Below, one piece after another: positions 17,162-26,554 of a stretch of 64,000 nt of DNA. The position numbers and the translations under genes were made by a program. The stretch's first letter is position 1, and each line of letters begins with the position of its first letter. This stretch comes from UBA967 sp044375555 (GTDB taxonomy: Bacteria; Verrucomicrobiota; Verrucomicrobiia; Chthoniobacterales; Terrimicrobiaceae). The stretch lies in assembly GCA_044375555.1 (NCBI GenBank), contig JBILML010000001.1:124001-188000 (forward strand), written 5' to 3'. Under the pieces are notes generated by a model that was not told the DNA's origin, did no database searches, and saw nothing but the letters and a program-made list of their open reading frames with translations.

Positions 17162-17524
17162 TTAGGAAATGGTGCCGTCCGTGAGCGCTGAATTGACAAA
17201 CAGCGTTGCGATTCCATTAAGCACATTAAGCTGTGGATAGTCTGGATCGGAATTCCATTCAAGTCCTTTTTGGACTTCTCCGGCGCGGGCATCTTGTTGT
17301 GTGGATGACCACTCACGGACCATTTCCCGATGGGGCGCTTCCAAGGTATCGGAAAGCGTCTTCTTGGGTGGTAGGTCCGTTTTACCGGTGGAGATCACCG
17401 ACTCACGGATTGGAACCTCACTGGCTCCGACCTGAGGTGCGGACATTGTGCTTTTGGCAGTGACCGCATTCACCTCCGGCCAAACGGGTGAGGTTGGTGG
17501 CGCGATAGGTTGTATGTTGTTCAT
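17162..17524 (-). CDS. Unknown protein between fliD and fliS, FlaG-position
   Basis: A 120-residue protein with a Pro/Ser-rich, probably disordered N-terminal half and a more ordered C-terminal segment 'PDYPQLNVLNGIATLFVNSA'. It occupies the place where many bacteria carry flaG, between fliD and fliS or next to fliD. I do not see the FlaG signature clearly, so the link is by position only. It ends six bases before fliS and starts 100 bases after the fliD stop. It might act on filament length or be a secreted accessory protein. Confidence 0.6.
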   Translation of the reverse strand: MNNIQPIAPPTSPVWPEVNAVTAKSTMSAPQVGASEVPIRESVISTGKTDLPPKKTLSDTLEAPHREMVREWSSTQQDARAGEVQKGLEWNSDPDYPQLNVLNGIATLFVNSALTDGTIS

Positions 17525-17624
17525 GGTATTTTACTAGTTGGTTAGTGGTTTCTGATGTCTGGGAAACTTATTCACATTCTATAGTTCTTTAATCGTAAAA
17601 AAATCGCGTGGCTTTAGGGAAAAA

Positions 17625-19349
17625 TTATTTGGAATTTCCGCTGAAGGTTTTGGCAAGGTAGGACGACTGTTGCTGGAAGTTGGATTGCGCTCTTTCCATG
17701 GCGATGAAGGAGGATTCCAAGAGGGAGCGTTGGGAATCCAGGCGGCGCTCGAACTCGGCGATCTGCTTGTCGAGGCTTTTGTTTTGGCTGGAGATGCTGT
17801 CGGTTTGGACCTTGAAAGTGCCGGGGGTCGTGCTGGAGTCGTTGACGAGGCGGTCCATCATCGCGTCCAAGCGGTCGACAAGTCCCTCGTTGTCCGTCGT
17901 GAAATAATCAACCAAATCGTCTGTATTGGAGGCCAATCGGGTGTCGAGTAGGGCGGAATTGGTGATCGAGATCGTGTTTTCGATTCCCGCGAAGTTGACT
18001 CCGAGATCGGAGAGTCGTTTAACCGTGCCGCTCAACTCCGCCCCATTCTGGTCTTTTCCGGTTGCGTAAAGCATCCGACGGAGTTCACGAGAGATCGACG
18101 CTAATTCGCGGCTACCTGAAAGCACCGAAGAGGTGACCTTGGTTCCGTCCACAGTGACTTTCGTATATTTATCGATCGCGTTCTGAACGGCGTTGTATTT
18201 TTCGATGAAGGTATTCAGTGCGGCTTTCGTGGAGGCGGCGTCGCCGGATACAGTGACAGTTTCTGTTCCAATGCTATTGGCGGTAACGCTTAATCCGGTG
18301 ATGCCATGAGCTGATTCATCCAGAGTATTGCTTCGACTGGTGATTTCGCCGCCTCCGTTAACCGTAAATTTCGCATCTTCGCCGAAGGCGAGAGTTCCCG
18401 TAGTGAGCCCCATGGCAGCGGCCAACCCCCCGCCTCCCATTCCATCTTGAACTGTAATTCCTACATTCCCGGTGCTTTTGTTCGTTAGAAGAAATTTTCC
18501 GGCGGAAACATCGTAGGTGGCGGTGACTCCGGCCGTAGAGCTGTTGATTCTGTTGATCAGCGACTGAAGACTGTCTGTCGCGGAATTGTAATCAATTGCG
18601 GTGCCGTTTATTGTAATGGAATCCTGAACGCTGCTTCCAGCCCAGCCCGAGAGATTGGCTGAGTCAATCGATCCGCTTAATCTTGGAGAGGAAAGGGTTG
18701 TCGAGCTTGCAACCGGAGTGGTTCCGCTTGAGAGCCTCATGGCTTGCAGAAAATTGCTTGTGTCGTTGGAGGCCCCCAAAGAAATGGAGCCGGCTCCTTT
18801 GACCAGATCGATTTGATCCGTGGCGGCGTTATAGGAGGCGGTAATGCTTCCGCCCGTCTGGGCTGTGATTTCAGCCATGACATCGTCCAATGTATCCGAT
18901 GTGGCTATCGTGATTTGAGCCCCATCTACCGTGAAAGTTCCGGCTGTAATTGTCCTTCCGACAGGAAGATTGGCCAAGGTGGTTACTGAGGTGAGTTGAG
19001 TAGCAATGCCTGCCGCACCAGTTAATTTGGAGGCCGTCGCTTTGGAAACAAAATCAAACTCATAGGTTCCCGAGGGGGCATCGGTATCTGCAGTAGCCGA
19101 CCAAGTGGTGGTGGAATTGGCAAAAGCGGCGGATTTTTTTTGAAAACCTTCTGCGGAGTTGAGCGACGTCAGGCTGGACTTGAAGGAGGAAACGAGACCC
19201 TTGATGTCATTGAGAGCGGTATTCTTTGCCGAGAGTTGCGATTTCTCAGTGCGCATCCGGTTCTGCGGAGCACGGCTAACTTCGATGAGTTGGTCGACAA
19301 TGGATTTCCAATCGAAACCCGAGGCCAATCCTGATAGTGCTAATCCCAT
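17625..19349 (-). CDS. fliD: Flagellar filament cap protein FliD
   Basis: A 574-residue FliD (HAP2), the cap at the growing tip that helps flagellin fold into the filament. The N-terminus has 'LASGFDWKSIVDQLIEVSRAP' (split over residues 7-28), the typical opening, and the C-terminus has 'LDKQIAEFERRLDSQRSLLE' and 'NFQQQSSYLAKTF', matching the coiled-coil end. The middle is Ser/Thr/Gly-rich and carries a flagellin-hook type motif near 'IDQIDLVKGAGSI'. It stands at the head of the minus-strand filament genes, 63 bases downstream of the large kinase gene. Confidence 0.94.
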   Translation of the reverse strand: MGLALSGLASGFDWKSIVDQLIEVSRAPQNRMRTEKSQLSAKNTALNDIKGLVSSFKSSLTSLNSAEGFQKKSAAFANSTTTWSATADTDAPSGTYEFDFVSKATASKLTGAAGIATQLTSVTTLANLPVGRTITAGTFTVDGAQITIATSDTLDDVMAEITAQTGGSITASYNAATDQIDLVKGAGSISLGASNDTSNFLQAMRLSSGTTPVASSTTLSSPRLSGSIDSANLSGWAGSSVQDSITINGTAIDYNSATDSLQSLINRINSSTAGVTATYDVSAGKFLLTNKSTGNVGITVQDGMGGGGLAAAMGLTTGTLAFGEDAKFTVNGGGEITSRSNTLDESAHGITGLSVTANSIGTETVTVSGDAASTKAALNTFIEKYNAVQNAIDKYTKVTVDGTKVTSSVLSGSRELASISRELRRMLYATGKDQNGAELSGTVKRLSDLGVNFAGIENTISITNSALLDTRLASNTDDLVDYFTTDNEGLVDRLDAMMDRLVNDSSTTPGTFKVQTDSISSQNKSLDKQIAEFERRLDSQRSLLESSFIAMERAQSNFQQQSSYLAKTFSGNSK

Positions 19350-19412
19350 AAGGAGAGAGTCGGCAGGAATTTTGGGGACTTGAGAAGTTTTTTCGAAAAT
19401 TTTTCTCTCATT

Positions 19413-22400
19413 TCAATTCTGGCTTACTGGCAAATGTTTGCGGAAAAATTCTACGGCGGATTGGTCGGCCGGTTCATCGGGGGTTCGGATCGAGGGAATG
19501 GGGATGGACTTGATAGCGGCCAAATCTTGTGGGTTTTTGAGCAATTCCGGGGAAATGGTGAGATTTTGCAAGCGCAATCCTTTAAGCACATGCAGATTTT
19601 CCAAACGGCATCCCCCGGCCTCTAGGGTTTGAAGGGATTTGCAATTGGCGAGGGGAGTCAGGTCGGTGACGGCTGTGTTGGAAATGTCCATGCGGGTTAG
19701 GTTGGTGAGCCCGGCGGCGAATTTTATGGATTCGATCTTGGTATTAGCTAAGCCGAGCTGAGAAAGTTTGGAGGTCGTGCGAGGCAGGGGCGGGGGATCC
19801 GTGATGTCGGATCCATTCAGGTCGAGCCGTGTAAGTTTGGAGAAATTCAGGAGGTTTTGGGTGTCAATTTTCTGGGCGTTTCGAAGGGTGAGGGATTTGG
19901 TTTGGCTCGAGATCGATGAGAGGTTTTTGGCGTTTCCCTCCAGGGTGACATCGAGTTCATTCGGGCCGATTCCGGATTGGACGATCGGGGCGGAGGTGAG
20001 GTTGTTATCCAGCAAAAGTTGGAGGGCAATCTCGTTGTTCGATGGTTTGCGATTCATCGGAGGAGACAAGATTTTCGACATCTGGGGCTTTGAGGTGAAA
20101 AACGCGATGGAATCGGAGGCTGTGAACGAGAGTTCATGCGGAATCTTCCGAAGGGGATGAGGATCGAGAGCATTTTTCCCAAAAACCAGTCTCCTGCTGG
20201 AATTATCACGGGCAAAATCCCGCAAGCTCAGGGCAGACTCGGCATGCGATAAGGGTGAAAATGGAACCGGCCCGGAGTGGATAGGGCGATAACTTGGTTG
20301 CTGGCGGTCTACTCGCTGTCCACCGGCAACTAAAGCAGACGAGTTGGCCATGGCTTTTTCAAAACTCCGCTCAGCGGCTTTGAATTCCAGCCCGGCAAGA
20401 TGCAGGAAGCCCATGAGCATCCATCCCCGGACCGATTGAGGTGCTTTCAAAAGGACAGAGGCAGTTTCGTCGATTCGCTTGTCCAAAAGCTCGAGGGCCT
20501 CAGCCGGGGTGGACTCGAAGCGTGGGAGGTTGAAGTTGGAGAAATCCTCTCTGAATCCGTTTTCGATCTTTTCGATTTCCATCTGAACCGCAAGCGGGTT
20601 GATGAAAGGTTTGGAGGGAGTTGCCTGTGGCGTAGAGGTCGCAATGGGCGGCGTGGATGAGTTGAGGGGGCGGGGTGACTGGCTGGCTTCCAATTTTTCT
20701 AATTCCCGCACCTTCTCCTCAGCTTCTTTGCGGAGGGCTTTTTCTGCTTCCACATGGGCCTTCGCCACCGCGAGGGCGGTCTTTTTTTCCTCCAATTCGC
20801 GCGCAACGGCTTTTTCCCTTTCCTCTTTTTCCTGGATTAAGGCCTTAAGATCCTGAGTGCTCATTTCGGCGATTTTTCTGCCTTCGAGGGTCTGCTCGTA
20901 GAGCGATTCTTTTTCCACGATTTCGTTGAGTCTTTCCTGGGCGAGATTTTTATTATGTTCAGAAATCTTCAACTGACTCGCGAGGCCCCAGACGGCTCCC
21001 GTCACAATCATCAGGATCAAAGCCAAAGCGCTCGCGGCAACGATGCTGGCGGCCCGGTTGCGCTGAATTAGTTTTCGGAAAACCTCCAGTGCGGTGACCG
21101 GACGCGCAGAAATCGTTTCGCCTTTAAGGTAGCGGTCCATATCCGCGAGCAGGGCCGCGACGCCGCGATAGCGATCGGCGGGATTTTGCCTCAGGCATTT
21201 AAGAATGATGAGCTCGAGGTCGGGATCGACTTGGGGATTGATTGATCGGGGGCGGGGAGTTTCGTGGGTCTGGAGGGTTTGGATGTCCACCAACAGCGTC
21301 CCGGTCGCGGCGAAGTGGCGTTTTCCGGTGACCATCTGGAAGAGAATTGTGCCGAGCGAATAGACATCCGCTCGGGCGTCAACGGACTTGCTCGAGGCTG
21401 CCTGCTCGGGGGCCATATTTTCGACCGTTCCCAAAACATTTCCGCTCAGGGAAAGGGAGGATTCCGCCTCGGCGGAGCTGAGCTTCGCAAGGCCGAAATC
21501 GGCCACGAGGGGCTCGCCATCGGAACGAAGGAGAATATTTCCAGGCTTCAAATCCCGGTGGAGCACGCCGTGGGTGTGGGCGAATTCCACGGCTGAGCAG
21601 ACCTTCAAGAAAATCGCCACCGCCTGCTCCACGGGCAGTTGCATGGTTTCCTGGCGGTGGGCTCCCGGTTTTTCCTCTTTCGGAGCTGCTTGGGGCTTGT
21701 CGCTGGAGGATTCCCTTGCGGCTCGGGCGGCTTTGATGATCGAGGAGAGGTCTTCCTTTCCATCGGTGGACTTCACGCCGGAGTAGAGGATGTCCGCCAG
21801 CGAGAGGCCATCGACAAACTCCATCACGATGTAGTGGCTGCCCTCGTGCTCGTTCATCTCGAAGATGCGGCAAATATTCCGGTGCTGCAGGCGACCCATC
21901 ACCTCGGCCTCGCGGCGAAAGCGCTTCACGGATTCCGGCGAGGTGGCTTGGGGCGCGTTCAGCGTTTTGATGGCCACAATATTTCCGTAAATGTCGTGGG
22001 CTCTCCACACGCGGCCCATGCCGCCATGGCCGATCACCGAGAGGAGGCGGTATTTTCCCAAGCGGTGAACGAACCCTTGGTCTGGCACGCGATCCAGACT
22101 GAGTTGCACATGCTGGGAGACACCTCCGAGGCGGATCGCCCGGAGGACTGACACGGGCTCTTTCATGGAGCCCGACTGGAAACTCCAGAGATAGTCGAAA
22201 ACAAAAACGGCCTTCTGCCAGTCTTCGGAGACTCCGGGCCCAAAAAGCCAGACGCCGCGTTGATTCGAGCCGTCGATGGCTTGGATATTTCCAGCGTGCG
22301 AGGCGTAAGGGCCCAGATCGGGGTCGACCTCGCGCGTGGTTCGGACGGAAGACCAGCCTTCGGGGAGGTTTTGCAAAAGGCTCACCATGCTGTCTTCGGT

Positions 22401-23222
22401 CACCAAAACCTCGCCCGGCAAGGCCAGTGCGGAGAGGCGCTCGGCGAGATCCACGCAGCGGCCTTCCGCCGAGTAATTCATCGAGCGGTAGCCCCCAAAG
22501 GTCCCGATCACGGCGTCCCCGGTGGCAATCGCCCAGCCGAGTGGCGGCATTTCGCGGCCATCGGCAAAAAGAGAATTTTGCAGTCTTGCCGCACAGGAGA
22601 CTTGTTCAAAAGCGGCTTCCAGCGCGCGCAGGGCGTGATCTGCGTAGTGGCGAGGTGCTCCGGAAAGCCCGGCCACACCCCCGGGGCAGGGCGGCATGAT
22701 CGTGCAACCCTTGGCGATGAGACCTTCGGAGAGTTCCTCGATGAAGGCATTGGTCAAAATCCGCTGGTCCCATGGAGTCAGCGCCCCTGTGGTTTTCGCA
22801 TCGGTCTGCAAGCGGGCCCGGCAAATCGTGACATTTCGAAGGTCGGGATGCCGGAGCGTGCGCAACTCTTCTTCGTCGAGATCTTCCACCGGCGTGCCGC
22901 TCGCGCTGCGAAGGATTTGTTCCAATTCCTCGCCGTGCGTCACTTCATCAAGAACGATATCGAGCACGCCGAGTTCCCTCGCTGTTTTGACCTCGAAAAC
23001 CCGACCCTCCGAATCCGTGACGAGCGCATTCGGCTGCAAATGCTCTCCGATTTGGGTGAAACATTCCGAGACTTCGCCCGAGGTGATTTTTGCCAAATCC
23101 CCCAAGGCGCACCCTTCGATCTGTTCGCGAGGCTTTCCGGCGTATCGGCAGAAGGCTTGGTTCGCATAAAGCGCTACTCCGCTCTGCGAAACCCTAAGCA
23201 CCATGGAGCGAAAGTGTGTCAT
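19413..23222 (-). CDS. Multidomain PAS / cyclase-like / Ser-Thr kinase / LRR protein
   Basis: A 1269-residue signalling protein. Order seen: PAS-like domain (1-100); a cyclase-homology domain (about 128-300) with 'GTFGGYRSMNYSAEGRCVDL' but without the metal aspartates, so probably non-catalytic; a Hanks-type kinase (391-700) with 'GHGGMG' (398-403), K419, HRDLKPGN (D557), DFG and 'MAPEQ', which looks active and has an extra polar loop after the hinge; one membrane helix (about 722-746); a charged coiled coil (750-860); a TPR-like stretch (about 900-960); and a leucine-rich repeat region (about 1080-1240). The kinase would face the cytosol and the LRR part the periplasm. It is 44 bases from a small membrane protein gene and 63 bases before fliD. 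Confidence 0.9.
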   Translation of the reverse strand: MTHFRSMVLRVSQSGVALYANQAFCRYAGKPREQIEGCALGDLAKITSGEVSECFTQIGEHLQPNALVTDSEGRVFEVKTARELGVLDIVLDEVTHGEELEQILRSASGTPVEDLDEEELRTLRHPDLRNVTICRARLQTDAKTTGALTPWDQRILTNAFIEELSEGLIAKGCTIMPPCPGGVAGLSGAPRHYADHALRALEAAFEQVSCAARLQNSLFADGREMPPLGWAIATGDAVIGTFGGYRSMNYSAEGRCVDLAERLSALALPGEVLVTEDSMVSLLQNLPEGWSSVRTTREVDPDLGPYASHAGNIQAIDGSNQRGVWLFGPGVSEDWQKAVFVFDYLWSFQSGSMKEPVSVLRAIRLGGVSQHVQLSLDRVPDQGFVHRLGKYRLLSVIGHGGMGRVWRAHDIYGNIVAIKTLNAPQATSPESVKRFRREAEVMGRLQHRNICRIFEMNEHEGSHYIVMEFVDGLSLADILYSGVKSTDGKEDLSSIIKAARAARESSSDKPQAAPKEEKPGAHRQETMQLPVEQAVAIFLKVCSAVEFAHTHGVLHRDLKPGNILLRSDGEPLVADFGLAKLSSAEAESSLSLSGNVLGTVENMAPEQAASSKSVDARADVYSLGTILFQMVTGKRHFAATGTLLVDIQTLQTHETPRPRSINPQVDPDLELIILKCLRQNPADRYRGVAALLADMDRYLKGETISARPVTALEVFRKLIQRNRAASIVAASALALILMIVTGAVWGLASQLKISEHNKNLAQERLNEIVEKESLYEQTLEGRKIAEMSTQDLKALIQEKEEREKAVARELEEKKTALAVAKAHVEAEKALRKEAEEKVRELEKLEASQSPRPLNSSTPPIATSTPQATPSKPFINPLAVQMEIEKIENGFREDFSNFNLPRFESTPAEALELLDKRIDETASVLLKAPQSVRGWMLMGFLHLAGLEFKAAERSFEKAMANSSALVAGGQRVDRQQPSYRPIHSGPVPFSPLSHAESALSLRDFARDNSSRRLVFGKNALDPHPLRKIPHELSFTASDSIAFFTSKPQMSKILSPPMNRKPSNNEIALQLLLDNNLTSAPIVQSGIGPNELDVTLEGNAKNLSSISSQTKSLTLRNAQKIDTQNLLNFSKLTRLDLNGSDITDPPPLPRTTSKLSQLGLANTKIESIKFAAGLTNLTRMDISNTAVTDLTPLANCKSLQTLEAGGCRLENLHVLKGLRLQNLTISPELLKNPQDLAAIKSIPIPSIRTPDEPADQSAVEFFRKHLPVSQN

Positions 23223-23266
23223 TCTGTGAGGGAGAAGGGAGCGGGGGGAACGCGAGCTTGACGAGG

Positions 23267-23647
23267 CTACTTGCTATATTTTTTCAAAATCCGCGCGTCC
23301 ACAAACGACTTTACGCACAAGGCGAGAAACACGAGGCACACCACGCCCATCGCGATTTGCATGATCACAGCGGTCGGCCTCTCAAGAGTTCCAGCAATCA
23401 ATCCGCTGATCTTGGGTAGGCCCATTCCCAGACCGCCGAGAGTTCCCAACAACCCGACGAGGGCGGCGACGTGCATGACATGCATCCGAGCCTTTGGGAT
23501 CAGGAGTCCGACGACACCGGACAACAGAATCACGGATCCAAAAAAGGAAGGAATGAGCGCGGTGACGCTTTGAGCTCCGCTCAGGAAATAAGCTCCGATT
23601 CCCATGGCTTCCAGGATCAGACCAAAAACAATTGCAAGTGTAGGCAT
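23267..23647 (-). CDS. Small four-helix membrane protein
   Basis: A 126-residue protein made almost wholly of four hydrophobic helices, with a short basic C-terminus ending in 'ILKKYSK'. The ATG at 23647 gives a clean N-terminal helix ('MPTLAIVFGLILEAMG'). A longer reading that starts further upstream would run through an inverted repeat and is less likely. The family is not recognised with certainty. It lies between lpdA and the large kinase on the same strand. Confidence 0.65.
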   Translation of the reverse strand: MPTLAIVFGLILEAMGIGAYFLSGAQSVTALIPSFFGSVILLSGVVGLLIPKARMHVMHVAALVGLLGTLGGLGMGLPKISGLIAGTLERPTAVIMQIAMGVVCLVFLALCVKSFVDARILKKYSK

Positions 23648-23667
23648 GGCTCGGAGGTTTGCTATTG

Positions 23668-23700
23668 CGATGCCGGAACGCAAGCGCGAATCCGGCATCG
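23668..23700. repeat. 10-bp perfect inverted repeat downstream of lpdA
   Basis: CGATGCCGGA (23668-23677) and TCCGGCATCG (23691-23700) pair across 13 bases. It lies 40 bases after the lpdA stop and about 20 bases before the next start. There is no T-run on either strand, so it may be a stabilising or attenuating hairpin rather than a full terminator. Confidence 0.6.
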
Positions 23701-23740
23701 CCGTTGTTAGTTTCTTAAAGAATCGCCTGAGGGATTCGAA

Positions 23741-25120
23741 TTAGAAATGGATCGCGTGGCCTTGGCTGGCGTGGGCGGCTTCGTGGACGGCCTCGCTCAG
23801 CGTGGGGTGCGCGTGGATCGTCGCGATGATTTCCTCGTAGGTGGCCTCCATGGTGATCGCGAGGCCGAGCTCGGCGATCATCTCGGTGGCGTCGGCCCCA
23901 ATGATGTGGGCGCCGAGGATTTCGCCATGCTTCTCACCGACGAGGAGTTTGACGAATCCATCGCTCTCGCCGACGGCTTGGGCTTTGCCGCTGGCCATGA
24001 ACGGGAATTTGCCGACCTTGAATTTGAGGCCTTTTTCCTTCGCGGCGCGTTCGGTGAGGCCGACGCTGGCGACTTGCGGTTGGCAATAGGTGCAGCCCGG
24101 GAAGACGGAAACCTTCTTGGGCTTGGCTCCGGCGAACATTCCTTCGACGCACTGGACGGCTTCGTAACTGGCGACATGCGCGAGCCAGGGTGGCCCAATG
24201 ATGTCGCCGGCGCCGTAGATGCCTTTGACGCTGGTTTCGTAGCGGTCGTCGGTTTTGAGGTAACCCTTGGCGTCGGTCTCGAGCTTCACGCCTTTCGGCA
24301 TGAGGGGCGAAACGCCGATGGCCACGAGCGCGATGTCGGCTTCGAGGACTTCGTTGGCCTTGCCGCTGACGGTGAGGCGAACCCCTTTGTTGGTCGTCTC
24401 GGCTTTGTCCACCTTGGTTTCGGTGAGGATTTTGATGCCCTGCTTGGCGAGGGATTTTTCGAGCGCTTGGCTGACCTCGGTGTCCTCGACGGGAAGGATG
24501 GTCGGCATCATTTCGACGATAGTGACTTTCGTGCCAAAGGCGTTGAAGAAATAGGCAAACTCCACGCCGATCGCTCCCGCGCCGATGATGATGATTTCCT
24601 TCGGCTGCTTCTCCAAAACCATGGCTTGGCGGCTGCCGATGACGCTTTTTCCGTTGTAGGGGAAGCCCGGCATCTCGCGGCTGACGACGCCCGTGGCGAT
24701 AAGGATCTTTGCGGCTGTGTGCTCGGTTTTTTTGCCGTCGTTACCGGTGACTACGACAGTGCCCGCCTGAGGAATTTCGGCCTCGCCGCGGAGGTAGTCC
24801 ACCTTGTTTTTCTTAAAGAGCATTTCGATGCCACCCGCGAGGCGGTCGGCGACCTTGCGGCTGCGGCCGATGACTTTGTCCCACTCGTAGGTGAGCCCTT
24901 CGACCTTCAGGCCGAAGTCGCCGGCGTGGTGCTTGATCGTCTGATAGACCTCGGCGTTTTTGAGGAGCGACTTGGTGGGGATGCAGCCCCAGTTCAAGCA
25001 AGTGCCGCCGGCGCGGTCCATTTCGACCACTGCCACTTTTTTGCCGAGTTGCCCTGCGCGAATTGCCGCGACATAGCCAGCCGGCCCGCCGCCCACCACA
25101 ATCATATCGTATTCAGCCAT
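23741..25120 (-). CDS. lpdA: Dihydrolipoyl dehydrogenase (E3)
   Basis: A 459-residue FAD-dependent disulfide oxidoreductase that reoxidises dihydrolipoyl groups of 2-oxo acid dehydrogenase complexes or the glycine cleavage system. It has the N-terminal FAD motif 'VGGGPAGYVAAIRAG', the redox disulfide 'GGTCLNWGCIPTKSLL', the NAD-binding 'IIIGAGAIGVEFA', and the C-terminal 'HAHPTLSEAVHEA' with the active-site His-Glu pair. Its length is normal. None of the E1 or E2 genes are in the window, so it is an unlinked E3. It is divergent from the metal-transport operon, with about 110 bases between the two start codons. Confidence 0.96.
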   Translation of the reverse strand: MAEYDMIVVGGGPAGYVAAIRAGQLGKKVAVVEMDRAGGTCLNWGCIPTKSLLKNAEVYQTIKHHAGDFGLKVEGLTYEWDKVIGRSRKVADRLAGGIEMLFKKNKVDYLRGEAEIPQAGTVVVTGNDGKKTEHTAAKILIATGVVSREMPGFPYNGKSVIGSRQAMVLEKQPKEIIIIGAGAIGVEFAYFFNAFGTKVTIVEMMPTILPVEDTEVSQALEKSLAKQGIKILTETKVDKAETTNKGVRLTVSGKANEVLEADIALVAIGVSPLMPKGVKLETDAKGYLKTDDRYETSVKGIYGAGDIIGPPWLAHVASYEAVQCVEGMFAGAKPKKVSVFPGCTYCQPQVASVGLTERAAKEKGLKFKVGKFPFMASGKAQAVGESDGFVKLLVGEKHGEILGAHIIGADATEMIAELGLAITMEATYEEIIATIHAHPTLSEAVHEAAHASQGHAIHF

Positions 25121-25190
25121 AGTTTTTGAAAAATTGAGCGCGTAGTCTGTGATGGTTCGCCGTCAGATGCAAACCCATTGCGCGGTTTTT

Positions 25191-25205
25191 TGCAATTGAC
25201 TTGCA
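25191..25205. promoter_or_regulatory. Candidate operator before the metal ABC operon
   Basis: A perfect inverted repeat TGCAA-TTGAC-TTGCA, 27 bases before the GTG at 25232. It is in the right place for a metal-responsive repressor, but it does not match a Zur, Fur or MntR consensus that I know well. Confidence 0.3.
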
Positions 25206-25231
25206 TGATGGAGGGCGGCGAGTTTGCTACG

Positions 25232-26131
25232 GTGAAAATCTTGTTTTTCCTGATGGCGATGCTGGGCGGGGTGTCCTTGGCATGCGGAGCGGCGCCGATC
25301 CGCGTGGCGTCGTTGAGCACGGTCATGGCTGATCTGGCGCGGGACATCGGCGGGGAGAGGGTGGCGGTGCTCGAGATTGTGAAGCCGGGAATGGACCCTC
25401 ACATTTTCGAACCCGCGCCGGGGGACTTAACAACAATCTCAAATGCTCAGATTCTTCTCGCTAGCGGTCTCGGGTTCGAAGGGTATTTGGATCGGCTCCG
25501 CCCAAGTCTTAAAAGGAGCGGCGTTGTTCTGGTTGTCGGGGGCGAAGTGGTGGAACCCATCGAGGGAGCGTGCGAGGGGCATGACCATTCGGAGGATCAC
25601 CACCATCACGGCACATCCGATCCGCACTGGTGGCAGAGCGTTTCGAATGTCCAACTCGTCGCGCGCCAGATTCGTGATGCCCTCATCGCGATAGATCCGG
25701 AGGGGCAGGGGACCTACGAAAAAAATGCCGCCGCGCTGGAGGCGAGGCTCGAGGATTTGGGCAAATGGGTGCGGCTGCAAATCGTCCAACTCCCCAAGAA
25801 AAATCGTGTGCTCGTCACCTCGCACGATGCGCTCGGATATTTCGCGAAGGATTACGGGTTCGAAATTTTGCCGGTGCAGGGAATCTCGACCTCCGACCAA
25901 CCGTCGTCGCAGAAAGTCCGCGACCTCATCGGCCGCATTCAAGAGCGGGGCGTGAAAGCCATCTTCGCCGAGAGCATCGAAAATCCCAAAGTCCTCGGCC
26001 AGATCACGGCTGAGACCGGTGCCAAGCCGGGTGGGGTGATTTATGCCGACGGCCTGGGTTCGGGCGAGACAGGAACCTACGAAGGCATGATGCGGCACAA
26101 TGTGACGACGATCGTGGAGGCCTTGAAATAA
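25232..26131 (+). CDS. Metal ABC transporter substrate-binding protein (Zn/Mn type)
   Basis: A 299-residue cluster A-I solute-binding protein. From the GTG at 25232 it starts with a clean signal sequence ('KILFFLMAMLGGVSLACGA'), with a cysteine that could be lipidated. Metal-binding features include 'DPHIFEPAPGDL' and a His-rich flexible loop 'HDHSEDHHHHGTSDPHWWQS', followed by 'LVTSHDALGYFAKDYG' and a final 'YADGLGSGE' segment. The long His loop favours zinc, while manganese remains possible. Earlier in-frame ATGs at 25205 and 25208 would add a non-signal-like leader and overlap an inverted repeat, so I prefer GTG. It heads a four-gene operon with an unknown gene, an ATPase and a permease. 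Confidence 0.88.
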   Translation: MKILFFLMAMLGGVSLACGAAPIRVASLSTVMADLARDIGGERVAVLEIVKPGMDPHIFEPAPGDLTTISNAQILLASGLGFEGYLDRLRPSLKRSGVVLVVGGEVVEPIEGACEGHDHSEDHHHHGTSDPHWWQSVSNVQLVARQIRDALIAIDPEGQGTYEKNAAALEARLEDLGKWVRLQIVQLPKKNRVLVTSHDALGYFAKDYGFEILPVQGISTSDQPSSQKVRDLIGRIQERGVKAIFAESIENPKVLGQITAETGAKPGGVIYADGLGSGETGTYEGMMRHNVTTIVEALK

Positions 26132-26134
26132 TCG

Positions 26135-26554
26135 ATGCGCGGGTCTCCCATTCTGCGTCTCGTTTTGGTGGCTGGTGCGCTGATTTTGCTCGCGCTGCCG
26201 GTGTGGCAATTGACCCGCCAAACCACTGCGCCGATTCCCGCCAAGCCCGCTGCTGTGGCCGAGGATTTGGCGGACTACCGGGTGATTCTCAAATCCTCTG
26301 GCACGGCTCGGTTGCAAGCCATGGTGGCAAACCAACCCACGGCCTCCTCGGCGAGCGGGGTAGAAAATTTCGAGGCGGTTTTTTCGATGAGTGCGAATGA
26401 ACCCGAGGACATCGCTGTTTTTGCGGATTTTGTGGACCGCACTCGACCCTCCGCACTTCGAGTGATGGTGGAAAAAGGTGGCGAGGTTTTGGTCGAAAAA
26501 ACCTTCTGGGGCACGGGCGTTGTCGAAGATGTGCTGACGATTCCAACGAAATGA
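26135..26554 (+). CDS. Unknown membrane-anchored protein in metal ABC operon
   Basis: A 139-residue protein with one N-terminal membrane helix ('LRLVLVAGALILLALPVWQL') and a soluble domain of about 95 residues that would face the periplasm. It has no His or Cys cluster. The family is not recognised. It begins three bases after the binding-protein gene and overlaps the ATPase start by ATGA, so it is surely co-translated with the transporter. A role in docking or in metal handling is possible, but this is inference from position alone. Confidence 0.7.
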   Translation: MRGSPILRLVLVAGALILLALPVWQLTRQTTAPIPAKPAAVAEDLADYRVILKSSGTARLQAMVANQPTASSASGVENFEAVFSMSANEPEDIAVFADFVDRTRPSALRVMVEKGGEVLVEKTFWGTGVVEDVLTIPTK

